Assembly (NCBI RefSeq): GCF_009746715.1
Contig: NZ_VRKW01000020.1
Span: forward strand, 1 to 62,132
Direction: 5' to 3'
DNA length: 62,132 nt
Origin: Ketobacter sp. MCCC 1A13808
GTDB lineage: Bacteria > Pseudomonadota > Gammaproteobacteria > Pseudomonadales > Ketobacteraceae
Numbering within the stretch: the first letter of the stretch is position 1; each line of letters opens with the position of its first letter. This document shows positions 6,820-15,853 of this stretch, one piece after another. The translations under genes and the position numbers were made by a program. A model generated the notes under the pieces. It was not told the origin of the DNA, searched no databases, and was given only the letters and a program-made list of their open reading frames with translations.

Positions 6820-8913
6820 ATGCAGGGCAAACTGAATAGCCGCCTATCCAACAAGCTCTTCTTCGCCGTAATGGGTATAGCCCTCTTAATGGGTCTTCTT
6901 CTTAGTATCGTACAAATCATGCTGGATGCACGTCAGGCGCGTAGCGAATTGGAAAATGAAGCCCGGGAAATCATCGCCATGATGAAAGAGCCTGCCACCC
7001 AGGCAGCTATTCGCGGTGACCGGATTCTGGCGCAACACGTGGTTGAGGGTTTGTTCCGCAACGATGCGGTTTTCTACGCGGCTATCACCGTCTCTAACTC
7101 ATCCATACTCGCCACGGCTTCGCGGGATAAACATAAGATCCCCTATCGCTTTCTGATCGCCCCCATTTTCGGACAGGAGTTAAGCTATACATTGGATCTG
7201 CAAAACAACGACAAAGCAGCCGGTCCGGTAAAACCAACGGTTTATGGCAATTTGGAGGTGAGCGTCGATCCCTCTGGTGCGGCTGGCGTTTTCGTTGAAC
7301 GCAGCAAGACCAATATCATCAGCGGACTCACTCAAGCTGTGCTATTTGGCGGAGTACTCTATCTTATCTTTCAGGGTTTGATTGCCCGCCCGATGACGTC
7401 ACTACTGAGTTCATTAGAAGAAATTGATCCGATGCGTCCGTCGCAAAACAAACTGGATGCGCCCAGTGGCCACGAAGATGATGAACTGGGTGCCTGGGTA
7501 CAGAAAATAAATGATTTATTCAAAGCCATCGAAAAATACAACAGCAAGCGAAGAGTAGCCGAGGCCCATGTCGAACGGTTGAGTAACTATGACATGCTCA
7601 CGGAACTGCCAAACCGGAATATGTTGCTGCGAAGGATTGAGCAATCCATTCAGAATGCCAACAGCCAGAACGAAATTTTTGCGGTGCTCTATTGCGCGCT
7701 GGATGATTTCAAATCCGTGAACCTGCTGCATTCCTATCACGCCGGCGACAAAATATTGCTGACACTTTCGGATCGATTCCGCGCAGAATTGGAACCCAGC
7801 CATACCATCGCACGGGTTGGCGGTGATGTTTTTGGCATGGTGCTGCCGGGCATCAGCAACCTTTACCAGGCTGCCGATATTGCACAGACGGTTCTGGACA
7901 GCGTGCGCCGCCCTTTCAGTCTGGACAATCACAATATCGCGCTGTCCGCCACCATCGGCATTACGATTTACCCCAACGATGCCCAAAACGCGGACCAATT
8001 GTTGAAAAACGCAGAGAACGTTATGCAGTTGGCGAAGTCCCAGGGCGGCAACAACTACCAATTTTATGTGGCTAACGTCGATCAACGCATTCGCGAAAGC
8101 AAAGTGCTGGAACGCCAATTGGCAACCGCCGTTGAACAAAATCAAATGGAATTGGTGTTTCAGCCCCAGGTGAATCTGGTTAGCGGTGAAGTGCGCGGTG
8201 CTGAAGCGCTGGTACGCTGGCGTCATCCCGACAGAGGCCTTATTTCTCCGGCGGAATTCATTCCACTGGCAGAACGAACCGGCGCCATTGTCGGCATCGG
8301 TGAATGGGTGTTAAAGGCGTGTTGTTATGCCCTGAAACGCTGGCACGAAGCCGGCTTCCAACATCTGACGATCTCCGTCAACGTCTCGCCGATCCAGTTG
8401 CATCAGTCAGACATGGTCGCCACGGTCAAACGCTGGGTGGAAGAAACCGGTATCCCGGCTCAACACCTGGTGCTGGAAATCACCGAAACCGCAGTAATGG
8501 ATAACGTTGACCTGGCCATCAAATTGCTGAAAAACATGAAAGAGATCGGAGTTCAATTAGCCATAGACGATTTCGGAACCGGTTATTCGTCGCTGAGCTA
8601 CTTGAAAAAAATGCCTATGGACGAAATCAAAATTGACCGTAGCTTTGTGCTGGATATGCTGGAAGATCCGGATAACGGCACCATCGTCGATGCCATTATT
8701 CAACTGGGGCACAGCTTGGGATTATCGGTAATTGCAGAAGGCACAGAAACGCCGGAGCAAATTAAATACCTTCAGGAATGTGAATGTGATGTTGCCCAGG
8801 GCTTTATTTATTGCAAGCCGGTAAACGAGGAATCCCTGCTCCGATTCCTCAGTCAACAAAGTGAAAAAGTGAAGAGTACCACCCACCATTCGGGCTTGCC
8901 GCACAAGCTCTAA
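6820..8913 (+). CDS. Membrane GGDEF-EAL protein, probable c-di-GMP phosphodiesterase
   Basis: A 697-residue inner-membrane signalling protein. A membrane span at about 14-33 and another at about 168-190 bracket a periplasmic sensor of some 130 residues; a HAMP-like linker follows. The GGDEF domain carries GGDVF at 334-338 instead of GGDEF, losing the catalytic Glu, so cyclase activity is doubtful. The EAL domain looks intact: EAL at 462-464, DDFGTG at 583-588, KIDRSFV and the AEGTET loop. Expected role is hydrolysis of c-di-GMP in response to an envelope signal. The layout recalls LapD-like receptors, but the intact EAL motifs argue for an active enzyme. It is monocistronic. Confidence 0.88.
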   Translation: MQGKLNSRLSNKLFFAVMGIALLMGLLLSIVQIMLDARQARSELENEAREIIAMMKEPATQAAIRGDRILAQHVVEGLFRNDAVFYAAITVSNSSILATASRDKHKIPYRFLIAPIFGQELSYTLDLQNNDKAAGPVKPTVYGNLEVSVDPSGAAGVFVERSKTNIISGLTQAVLFGGVLYLIFQGLIARPMTSLLSSLEEIDPMRPSQNKLDAPSGHEDDELGAWVQKINDLFKAIEKYNSKRRVAEAHVERLSNYDMLTELPNRNMLLRRIEQSIQNANSQNEIFAVLYCALDDFKSVNLLHSYHAGDKILLTLSDRFRAELEPSHTIARVGGDVFGMVLPGISNLYQAADIAQTVLDSVRRPFSLDNHNIALSATIGITIYPNDAQNADQLLKNAENVMQLAKSQGGNNYQFYVANVDQRIRESKVLERQLATAVEQNQMELVFQPQVNLVSGEVRGAEALVRWRHPDRGLISPAEFIPLAERTGAIVGIGEWVLKACCYALKRWHEAGFQHLTISVNVSPIQLHQSDMVATVKRWVEETGIPAQHLVLEITETAVMDNVDLAIKLLKNMKEIGVQLAIDDFGTGYSSLSYLKKMPMDEIKIDRSFVLDMLEDPDNGTIVDAIIQLGHSLGLSVIAEGTETPEQIKYLQECECDVAQGFIYCKPVNEESLLRFLSQQSEKVKSTTHHSGLPHKL

Positions 8914-9021
8914 GCTCCCGCTACCTAACTGCCTTCGCCCCAAAAGTTAGCTAAAACGGCCAAATACCGCTAAAATCCGGCGCTTCACGACTCAACCAAC
9001 ACTAATCTTTAGGATCAAGCT

Positions 9022-10203
9022 ATGAATGAAGATGCCGTAGTCATCGTTAATGGTGCCCGCACGCCGATGGGTGGTTTCCAGGGCGCATTCGCTTCCGTGA
9101 CCGCCATAGAGCTGGGGGCTGTTGTCATCCGCGAAGCCGTCGCCCGCGCCGGTATAGCGCCACAGGATGTAGAGGAAGTGATAATGGGCTGCGTTCTGCC
9201 GGCCGGTTTGAAACAAGGACCGGCGCGTCAAGCAGCTCTTGAAGCCGGCTTACCGGAAGCCAGTGGCTGCACGACCATCAACAAACTGTGCGGTTCCGGC
9301 ATGAAAGCCACCATGATGGCCCACGACCTGATCAAAGCAGGTAGCAACGATATTATGGTTAGCGGTGGTATGGAAAGCATGTCCAACGCGCCCTATATCC
9401 TGGAAAAAGCGCGAGCCGGATATCGCATGGGGCACGACGAAATCAAAGATCATATGTTTCTGGATGGGCTTGAGGACGCTAAAACCGGTCGCTTGATGGG
9501 AGCATTCGCGCAGGATGTCGCGAACAAAGAACAACTGAGTCGGGAAGCAATGGATGAATTTGCCATCACCTCATTGCAACGCGCTCAAAGCGCAATCGAA
9601 AACGGGTATTTCAAAGCGGAGATCGTTCCGGTCACCGTCACTACCCGCAAGGGTGAATCTGTCGTCTCGGACGATGAACAACCCGGCAATGCCAACCTGG
9701 AAAAAATTCCCGGCCTACGTCCCGCCTTTGCCAAAGACGGTACCATCACTGCCGCTAACGCCAGCTCCATTTCCGACGGCGCCTCAGCATTAGTGTTAAT
9801 GCGCGAATCCGTTGCTAAAGAAAAAGGCTTGCAGCCACTGGCCCGCATCGTGGCGCACAGCACACAATCACAACTCCCGTCCGAGTTCACCCTGGCACCG
9901 GTGGGTTCTCTGCAAAAACTATTTGCTAAAACCGGCTGGAGCGTGGACGACGTTGATTTGTTCGAAATCAATGAAGCCTTTGCCATGGTGACCATGCTGG
10001 CGATGCAAAAACACGGCATTGCACATGAGAAAGTGAATATCCACGGCGGTGCCTGCGCGTTGGGTCACCCTGTCGGTTCTACCGGTTCGCGAATCATTTT
10101 AAGTTTAATTCACGCACTTAAACGTGTGGGTGGTAAACGCGGTGTTGCGTCACTTTGTATTGGCGGCGGCGAAGCCACCTCCATGGCCATCGAACTGATT
10201 TAG
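9022..10203 (+). CDS. atoB: Acetyl-CoA C-acetyltransferase (biosynthetic-type thiolase)
   Basis: A 393-residue thiolase, the usual length for acetoacetyl-CoA thiolases. It condenses two acetyl-CoA or cleaves acetoacetyl-CoA. The active-site residues are C90 in KLCGSGMKA, H349 in ALGHPVGSTG and C379 in SLCIGGGE, matching the Cys-His-Cys triad of the family. AGGA lies ten bases before the ATG. Neighbours give no phaB or phaC, so a PHB role is not shown; ketone-body, leucine or fatty-acid metabolism are equally possible. The symbol is by family resemblance only. Confidence 0.88.
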   Translation: MNEDAVVIVNGARTPMGGFQGAFASVTAIELGAVVIREAVARAGIAPQDVEEVIMGCVLPAGLKQGPARQAALEAGLPEASGCTTINKLCGSGMKATMMAHDLIKAGSNDIMVSGGMESMSNAPYILEKARAGYRMGHDEIKDHMFLDGLEDAKTGRLMGAFAQDVANKEQLSREAMDEFAITSLQRAQSAIENGYFKAEIVPVTVTTRKGESVVSDDEQPGNANLEKIPGLRPAFAKDGTITAANASSISDGASALVLMRESVAKEKGLQPLARIVAHSTQSQLPSEFTLAPVGSLQKLFAKTGWSVDDVDLFEINEAFAMVTMLAMQKHGIAHEKVNIHGGACALGHPVGSTGSRIILSLIHALKRVGGKRGVASLCIGGGEATSMAIELI

Positions 10204-10495
10204 CATTCACTGACTGCATTTCAAAACCAATGCCTACAATGCCCTTTATTCCGGTTGCCTTTTGCGAATCCAGCATCAGTTAATGAAATAAAGGGCCATT
10301 TCAAAACCGTTTTTAGCCCGTGCAACAACCATTTAAATGCCAATCCGGTTAAAACAACCGTTTACATTTTACAAATGGTTTCACTTTACTGTAACGTTTA
10401 TGACCATCTAGTCTAGCCAACCATTTCTTTCGCCCTACAATGGTTTCCCTAGCCTCTTATTGCAGGCATTACCCTCAGGCGGCGGAGCAAGGATT
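10204..10495. other. Intergenic region between thiolase and FabY-like gene, with several repeats
   Basis: Contains a 10-bp inverted repeat GCCCTTTATT (10241-10250) / AATAAAGGGC (10287-10296), possibly the thiolase transcript terminator though it lacks a U-run. A direct repeat CATTTCAAAACC occurs near 10218 and 10297. AACCGTTT occurs twice (near 10311 and 10356) and an inverted pair CGGTT-aaaac-AACCG sits at 10346-10360. The same AACCGTTT core recurs in the palindrome after the FabY-like gene. Probably the promoter and operator region of that gene. Confidence 0.45.
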
Positions 10496-12334
10496 TTGAA
10501 AGCGTTACCAGTAATTATCGGTTTTGGCGGCATCAATGCGGCAGGACGATCTTCCTACCATCAGGGCTTTGAGCGGATGGTCTTTGATGCGCTAACTCAG
10601 GCACAACAAAAAGAATGTGAACAAGGCTTGTCAGTGCTCATGCGCAACAGTACTGATCGCACACTGACAAGGGATGAGGTTTTAGCGGGAACCCTCGTAC
10701 GCAGGATCGAGCCTGTTCATTTTGATGTGGATCGCGCCGTTTCCCACAAAAAAATGACATTGAACAAGAAAGGGGAAGCGTTTCAATTTACCCTTTCGAA
10801 AAAAGATCTTCCCGCCACTGTTCCCGAGCACTGGGCTCTAACATCCAATTCAGATGGCAGCGTCACCGTTACCACACACCAGCCCGGCGAGTTTTTGATT
10901 CAGGACCAACAATCTTATCCGGTGAAAGCGGCCGGGCAAGTACCTGCCGGATTTAACCCCGGCGACACCTATAATTCCCGCAATCATCCGCGCGGATTGC
11001 AATTAGCCGTGTACGCTGCCAGTGACGCACTGCGCTCCTCCGGCCTGGACTGGAATACGGTCCTGGACACTGTCGCACCTGAAAAAATCTGTGTTTACGC
11101 CAGCAGCGCGATGGGACAATTGGATGAAATGGGCAGCGGTGGAATGCTGCGCAGCAATTTGCAAGGCAAACGTGTCAGCTCCAAACAATGCCCGATGGGC
11201 TTCCCCGATATGACCGCTAATTTTATTAACGCATACATGCTGGGCAATATCGGCAGCACCGGGGCCATGGTCGGGGCCTGCGCGACTTTTTTATATAATC
11301 TGCAAAAAGCGGTCGAAGATATTCAAAGCGGGCAAGCACAAATTGTATTTGTCGGTGCCAGTGAAGCACCCATTCTTCAGGAAGTGATGGAAGGTTATCG
11401 CGCAATGAGCGCACTGGCTGAAGACGAGGGCCTGAGTAAACTGGATGGAAATAACGGTCCGGTGGATCACCGGCGCGCTTGCCGCCCGTTTGCCAATAAC
11501 TGCGGCTTCACTATCGCAGAGTCTTCACAGTTTTTCATGGTGTGCAGCGATGAACTCGCCATGGAATTAGGAGCAACCGTTTACGGCGCTGTGCCCTCTG
11601 TCTATGTCCATGCGGACGGTATCAAGCGGTCTATATCCGCACCGGGTGTCGGCAACTACTTAACTGTTGGCCAGGCCTTGAATGATTTACAACAAGCGCT
11701 GGGTTCGGTTGGTGGTCTCAAGCGCAGTTTTGTTATGGCTCACGGAACCGGTACCCCGCAAAACCGGGTCACGGAATCACACATCCTCAACGAACTGGCT
11801 CTGGCTTTCGGAATTGAACACTGGCCGGTGGCCGCAGTGAAATGTTTTCTGGGGCACTCCATTGGCGTTGCCGGTGGCGATCAGTTATCAGCAGCACTGG
11901 GCGCATTACATCATCAGATTATTCCGGGCATTACGACATCCACCTCTTTTGCAGATGACGTTCATCGCTCCAATTTGTTGCTGAGCAATCAGCACCAACA
12001 ATTTGAGAAAAATCATTACCAGGGTGCGCTTATCAACGCCAAGGGGTTTGGTGGTAACAACGCCAGTGCGGTTCTGTTGTCTCAGCATTGGTGCCACGAC
12101 TTTCTACAGAACCGATACAGCTCCGCACAATGGACGGCATACCAACAGAAACAAGATGCGATTATTGAACGACAAATTGAATATAAAGACCGGGTATTAA
12201 CCGAAATACCACCGTCTATTTATCGCTTCGGAGAGCCCGAGATTGAGGGAGAACAATTACAGATTTCGCGGGAACAAATCAGTGTGCCCGGTTATTCAAT
12301 CCCGGTCAGCTTTAATAACCCCTTCCCTTACTGA
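10496..12334 (+). CDS. fabY: Beta-ketoacyl-ACP synthase, FabY family
   Basis: A 612-residue ketosynthase resembling Pseudomonas FabY, which condenses acetyl-CoA with malonyl-ACP to start fatty-acid synthesis. Start is taken as TTG 10496 because GGAGCAAGG lies just upstream and the family opens with a 'LPVIxGFGGxNAAGRSS' block; a TTG at 10460 is the alternative. Key blocks: NSRNHPRGLQ, nucleophile C262 in GACATFLYN, HGTGTPQNR, GHSIGVAGG and NAKGFGGNNA, giving the Cys-His-His set. A real FabY would be a housekeeping gene; here it sits just upstream of a branched-chain amino acid catabolic operon, so this may be a paralogue with a different primer. The symbol is by family only. Confidence 0.8.
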   Translation: MKALPVIIGFGGINAAGRSSYHQGFERMVFDALTQAQQKECEQGLSVLMRNSTDRTLTRDEVLAGTLVRRIEPVHFDVDRAVSHKKMTLNKKGEAFQFTLSKKDLPATVPEHWALTSNSDGSVTVTTHQPGEFLIQDQQSYPVKAAGQVPAGFNPGDTYNSRNHPRGLQLAVYAASDALRSSGLDWNTVLDTVAPEKICVYASSAMGQLDEMGSGGMLRSNLQGKRVSSKQCPMGFPDMTANFINAYMLGNIGSTGAMVGACATFLYNLQKAVEDIQSGQAQIVFVGASEAPILQEVMEGYRAMSALAEDEGLSKLDGNNGPVDHRRACRPFANNCGFTIAESSQFFMVCSDELAMELGATVYGAVPSVYVHADGIKRSISAPGVGNYLTVGQALNDLQQALGSVGGLKRSFVMAHGTGTPQNRVTESHILNELALAFGIEHWPVAAVKCFLGHSIGVAGGDQLSAALGALHHQIIPGITTSTSFADDVHRSNLLLSNQHQQFEKNHYQGALINAKGFGGNNASAVLLSQHWCHDFLQNRYSSAQWTAYQQKQDAIIERQIEYKDRVLTEIPPSIYRFGEPEIEGEQLQISREQISVPGYSIPVSFNNPFPY

Positions 12335-12347
12335 TTCGTGTTTTTAT

Positions 12348-12373
12348 ACTCAAACGGTTATAACCGTTTGAGT
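12348..12373. repeat. 26-bp perfect palindrome after the FabY-like gene
   Basis: Two 13-bp arms, ACTCAAACGGTTA and its exact complement, meet without a spacer. It begins 13 bases after the ketosynthase stop. It could form a terminator-like hairpin, but the following TTCTCCCTT is only a weak U-tract. Alternatively it is an operator for the leucine dehydrogenase-bkd operon, since its core AACGGTTATAACCGTT shares AACCGTT with motifs upstream of the ketosynthase gene. Confidence 0.6.
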
Positions 12374-12621
12374 TCTCCCTTGTGCAGCGGGCTTCCAGTT
12401 ACAAAACAACAACCGACTGATTGTCCTTTACCATCAATGGGTTGAACGCTTTTATCAAAACCCGCTCGCTGATTTTCTAAAACTCATTCGGCATTCCTGA
12501 ATATATCCATTATATTTTAATAACAAGTCTGATTTTCGTGCAGTTTGTTGCGATCCAACAGTCTGCGCCTAACCGGAAAAACACCGGGTGTTACCCCACC
12601 CAAGTTTGGAAGGAGTTTGTT

Positions 12622-13707
12622 ATGCCTGATGTTATAACTGATTCAGTCTCTGAAGCGGTTCCTCAAACACTATTCGATAAAATTCAGCAGTCTCATATTG
12701 GTGAGCTGCATTTCAAGTCCGACACTGACTCACAATTAAAAGCCATTATCGCCATCCACAACACCAAACTCGGTCCCGCACTCGGAGGATGCCGCTGCAT
12801 CGCATACCCCTCCGATAACGCGGCTATAGATGATGCCATTCGCCTTGCAAAGGGGATGAGTTATAAAGCAGCGCTGGCGAAAGTCCCCCAAGGGGGCGGT
12901 AAGGCCGTTATCATTAAACCCGCACACCCCTTCGATCGTATAGCCCTTTACCGCGCATTCGGTAAATTCGTCAATGAATTGGGTGGACGCTACATCACAG
13001 CCGTTGATAGCGGAACCAGCCTTGAAGATATGGACGAAGTAGGACAGGTCACCCCGCATTTATCCGGCAGTAATAATGATGGCTTCGACCCCTCCCCCAA
13101 TACAGCACTGGGGGTTCTGGCAGGGATGAAAGCGGCGGCACTACAGCGATACGGAAACTCTGATCTGCACGGGCTAACCGTCGCCATTCAGGGCATCGGC
13201 AATGTCGGATTCAGTCTCGCGTCCTTATTGCATAAAGAAGGCGTCCGTTTACTGGTATCGGATATTGATTCTGAAAAATTGCATCAAGCACGCATAGCGT
13301 TTCAGGCCGAACCGCTAGCTCCGGAGCAATTCCATGCCGCCCACTGCCATATTTTGTCACCCTGTGGTTTAGGCGGTGTCATTAACAGCCTGACGCTGCC
13401 TGAATTGCATTGCGACATTATCGCCGGTTCCGCAAACAATCAATTAAGTGCAGTAGAACACGGTCAACAATTGCATGAGAAAGGCATTCTTTACGCGCCG
13501 GATTATGTCATTAATGCCGGCGGATTAATTCAGGTGTCCCTTGGCCTTAAGCGGGCATCTCACAGCGATATCGTGCAAAAAACCTGGGGCATCAGCGAAA
13601 CTCTACAAGAAATATTTAAGCGGGCAAAAGACCAAAACGCGCCCCCGTCAACCATCGCAGATCAATTAGCCGAAGAAATTCTTTACGGCACAGCGTTGCA
13701 GGAGTAA
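12622..13707 (+). CDS. Leucine/valine dehydrogenase (Glu/Leu/Phe/Val dehydrogenase family)
   Basis: A 361-residue NAD-dependent amino acid dehydrogenase that deaminates branched-chain amino acids to keto acids. The start is ATG 12622, preceded by AAGGAG; an in-frame extension to 12538 has no family counterpart. The two family lysines are K82 in SYKAAL and K94 in PQGGGKAVI, the spacing of the leucine dehydrogenase active site. The dinucleotide-binding motif GIGNVG lies near the middle. It is followed three bases later by the BCKDH E1-alpha gene and feeds it directly. Substrate preference (Leu, Val or Ile) cannot be read from sequence. Confidence 0.85.
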   Translation: MPDVITDSVSEAVPQTLFDKIQQSHIGELHFKSDTDSQLKAIIAIHNTKLGPALGGCRCIAYPSDNAAIDDAIRLAKGMSYKAALAKVPQGGGKAVIIKPAHPFDRIALYRAFGKFVNELGGRYITAVDSGTSLEDMDEVGQVTPHLSGSNNDGFDPSPNTALGVLAGMKAAALQRYGNSDLHGLTVAIQGIGNVGFSLASLLHKEGVRLLVSDIDSEKLHQARIAFQAEPLAPEQFHAAHCHILSPCGLGGVINSLTLPELHCDIIAGSANNQLSAVEHGQQLHEKGILYAPDYVINAGGLIQVSLGLKRASHSDIVQKTWGISETLQEIFKRAKDQNAPPSTIADQLAEEILYGTALQE

Positions 13708-13710
13708 GTC

Positions 13711-14796
13711 ATGCAATACACCACTGAACCTTACCATCCACACCAATTCATTGATGCTGAAGGCGCTCTTACAATGAGTCTGCCGCAAGCCCTGCAGGAA
13801 CCGGAGCTACTGCAATCGTTATACCGGCATATGGTATTGACCCGCACCTTCGATCAACGGGTGGTTGCGCTGCAGCGAACCGGGCAAATGGGCACTTACG
13901 CGTCTTGCCTGGGCCAGGAAGCGATTGGCACCGGCATTGGGTATGCGTTGGCCGATACCGATGTTTTTGTCCCCTATTATCGCGATCAAGCCACGCAACT
14001 GGCGCGCGGTGTTTCGTTGCAACAACAGATGCAGTATTGGGGTGGAGACGAATGGGGAAATTATTTTGAAGGCATTGCTCATGAAGACTTTCCTAACTGC
14101 GTTCCCATCGCTACCCAGGTAACCCATGCCGCCGGCATCGCCAGCGCCATTAAAATCCGCAACCAAAAACGCTGTGCCCTGGTCACCTGTGGCGAAGGCG
14201 CAACCTCACGCGGGGATTTTTACGAATCCATTAACCTGGCCGGTGTCTGGCAATTACCCCTGGTGGTGGTGGTCAACAATAACCAGTGGGCAATATCCGT
14301 TTCCCGTCAGATTCAAACCGGTGCTAAAACCATCGCACAAAAAGCCGTGGCCGCCGGTATCGAGGGTTTTCAGGTAGACGGCAATGATGTCTGTGCGGTG
14401 TTTGATGCGGTGCAATATGCAACTAAAAAAGCCCACCAGGGTAAGGGGGCCACGCTGATTGAAGCGGTCTCCTATCGCTTGGGTGACCATACCACCGCCG
14501 ACGACGCCACCCGCTACCGAAGCCACGAAGAGGTTAATGAAGCCTGGAAAAAAGAGCCGGTTAAACGGCTGCAATCCTACCTTCATCAGATAGACGCCTG
14601 GGATGAAAGCCGCGAACAGGCATTGATTAGCGAAAGCAAAAAGTCGGTGGAGGAAGCCGTACAGGCTTACCTGAAATTGCCCAAACAGCCGGTCACGGAT
14701 CTGTTTGATTATCTGTACGAAGAGCTTCCGCCTGCGCTGTTGACCCAAAAGAACAAAGCACTTGCCAAGCAAACAACTGCACAGCGAGGTGAATAA
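13711..14796 (+). CDS. bkdA1: Branched-chain alpha-keto acid dehydrogenase E1 alpha subunit
   Basis: A 361-residue thiamine-diphosphate-dependent E1 alpha. The ThDP/Mg motif reads GEGATSRGDFYES...NNNQWAIS, with the GDG-type opening as GEG. The phosphorylation-loop region YRLGDHTTADDATRY is typical of E1 alpha subunits of the branched-chain complex. It pairs with the E1 beta encoded next to decarboxylate branched-chain 2-oxo acids. The gene begins three bases after the dehydrogenase stop and ends one base before the E1 beta ATG, so all are one operon. A pyruvate dehydrogenase E1 is the alternative, but the amino acid dehydrogenase neighbour favours BCKDH. Confidence 0.88.
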   Translation: MQYTTEPYHPHQFIDAEGALTMSLPQALQEPELLQSLYRHMVLTRTFDQRVVALQRTGQMGTYASCLGQEAIGTGIGYALADTDVFVPYYRDQATQLARGVSLQQQMQYWGGDEWGNYFEGIAHEDFPNCVPIATQVTHAAGIASAIKIRNQKRCALVTCGEGATSRGDFYESINLAGVWQLPLVVVVNNNQWAISVSRQIQTGAKTIAQKAVAAGIEGFQVDGNDVCAVFDAVQYATKKAHQGKGATLIEAVSYRLGDHTTADDATRYRSHEEVNEAWKKEPVKRLQSYLHQIDAWDESREQALISESKKSVEEAVQAYLKLPKQPVTDLFDYLYEELPPALLTQKNKALAKQTTAQRGE

Positions 14797-14797
14797 A

Positions 14798-15853
14798 ATG
14801 GGTATGCATGAATCCCCGGATAACCTGAAACTGTCTAACGACGCACCCGACAACGTAACGGCTCATATCGTGACCATGATTGAAGCGATTAACCTGGCGT
14901 TACACCGCGCCATGATTGCGGATGAAAATGTGGTGGTGCTGGGAGAAGATGTTGCAAATAACGGCGGCGTTTTTCGCGCCACTATCGGTCTTAAAGACCG
15001 TTTCGGTTGCAAGCGGGTAATGGACACGCCGTTGGCGGAAACGCTGATCGCTGGAATCAGCGTCGGCATGGCCGCACAAAATCTGCGACCGGTGGCCGAG
15101 ATACAGTTTATGGGCTTTATCTACGCCACCCTGGAGCACATGGTGTCTCACGCGGCACGACTGCGTAACCGAACCCGGGGTCGCCTGCATTGCCCCATGG
15201 TACTACGCGCACCCTACGGTGGAGGTATTCACGCGCCTGAGCATCACTCCGAAAGCACCGAGGCGCTGTTCGCACACATCCCGGGTCTGCGGGTGGTCAT
15301 CCCCTCCTCGCCGACCCGTGCGTACGGTTTGCTGTTAAGTGCGATCGAAGATCCCGACCCGGTGGTGTTTCTGGAGCCAAAGCGTATCTATCGTATGGTC
15401 AAGCAGGAAATTTATGATGATGGGGTCGGCTTACCCCTGGACACCTGCTACACCCTGAGGCAAGGCAATGATATTACCCTCATTAGCTGGGGAGCATTGA
15501 TACACGAAACACTGCAAGCGGCGGCAACACTGGAACAACAAGGTATTTCTGCGGAAGTGATAGACGTCGCCACTATTAGCCCCCTGGATACAGACACGCT
15601 GGTGTCTTCAGTCGAAAAAACCGGGCATTGCGTTGTTATACAGGAAGCGGCCAGGCACTGCGGAGTAGCGGCAGAAATCATTGCATCATTGAATGAGCTG
15701 GCCTTCAACGCATTAAAAGCGCCGCCTGCCAGAGTCGCCGGGTACGATATACCAATGCCCTATTTCCGGCGCGAAGACGATTACCTACCCAATGTTGGCG
15801 ATATCGTAAATGCGGCCAAAGCGACCCTCATGACATCCGGGGAGCGTTCATGA
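14798..15853 (+). CDS. bkdA2: Branched-chain alpha-keto acid dehydrogenase E1 beta subunit
   Basis: A 351-residue transketolase-like E1 beta. The start is ATG 14798 with GAGGTG upstream; a longer frame from a TTG inside the E1 alpha gene is unlikely. Family blocks include NLALHRAMIADENVVVLGED, TPLAETLIAG, APYGGGIHAPEHHSES, PVVFLEPKRIYR and the C-terminal GYDIPMPYFRREDDYLP. It forms the alpha2beta2 heterotetramer with the preceding product. Its stop overlaps the E2 start (ATGA at 15850-15853), so translation is coupled. Length is normal for the family (about 330-350). Confidence 0.9.
   Translation: MGMHESPDNLKLSNDAPDNVTAHIVTMIEAINLALHRAMIADENVVVLGEDVANNGGVFRATIGLKDRFGCKRVMDTPLAETLIAGISVGMAAQNLRPVAEIQFMGFIYATLEHMVSHAARLRNRTRGRLHCPMVLRAPYGGGIHAPEHHSESTEALFAHIPGLRVVIPSSPTRAYGLLLSAIEDPDPVVFLEPKRIYRMVKQEIYDDGVGLPLDTCYTLRQGNDITLISWGALIHETLQAAATLEQQGISAEVIDVATISPLDTDTLVSSVEKTGHCVVIQEAARHCGVAAEIIASLNELAFNALKAPPARVAGYDIPMPYFRREDDYLPNVGDIVNAAKATLMTSGERS

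Noticed and set aside
7516-8226. Long minus-strand frame (236 codons) opposite the GGDEF-EAL gene
   Set aside because: Fully antisense to a well-supported gene, His/Gln/Val-rich as expected for a shadow frame; not a real gene.
14254-14853. 199-codon minus-strand frame opposite bkdA1
   Set aside because: Antisense shadow of the E1 alpha gene, with no family resemblance.
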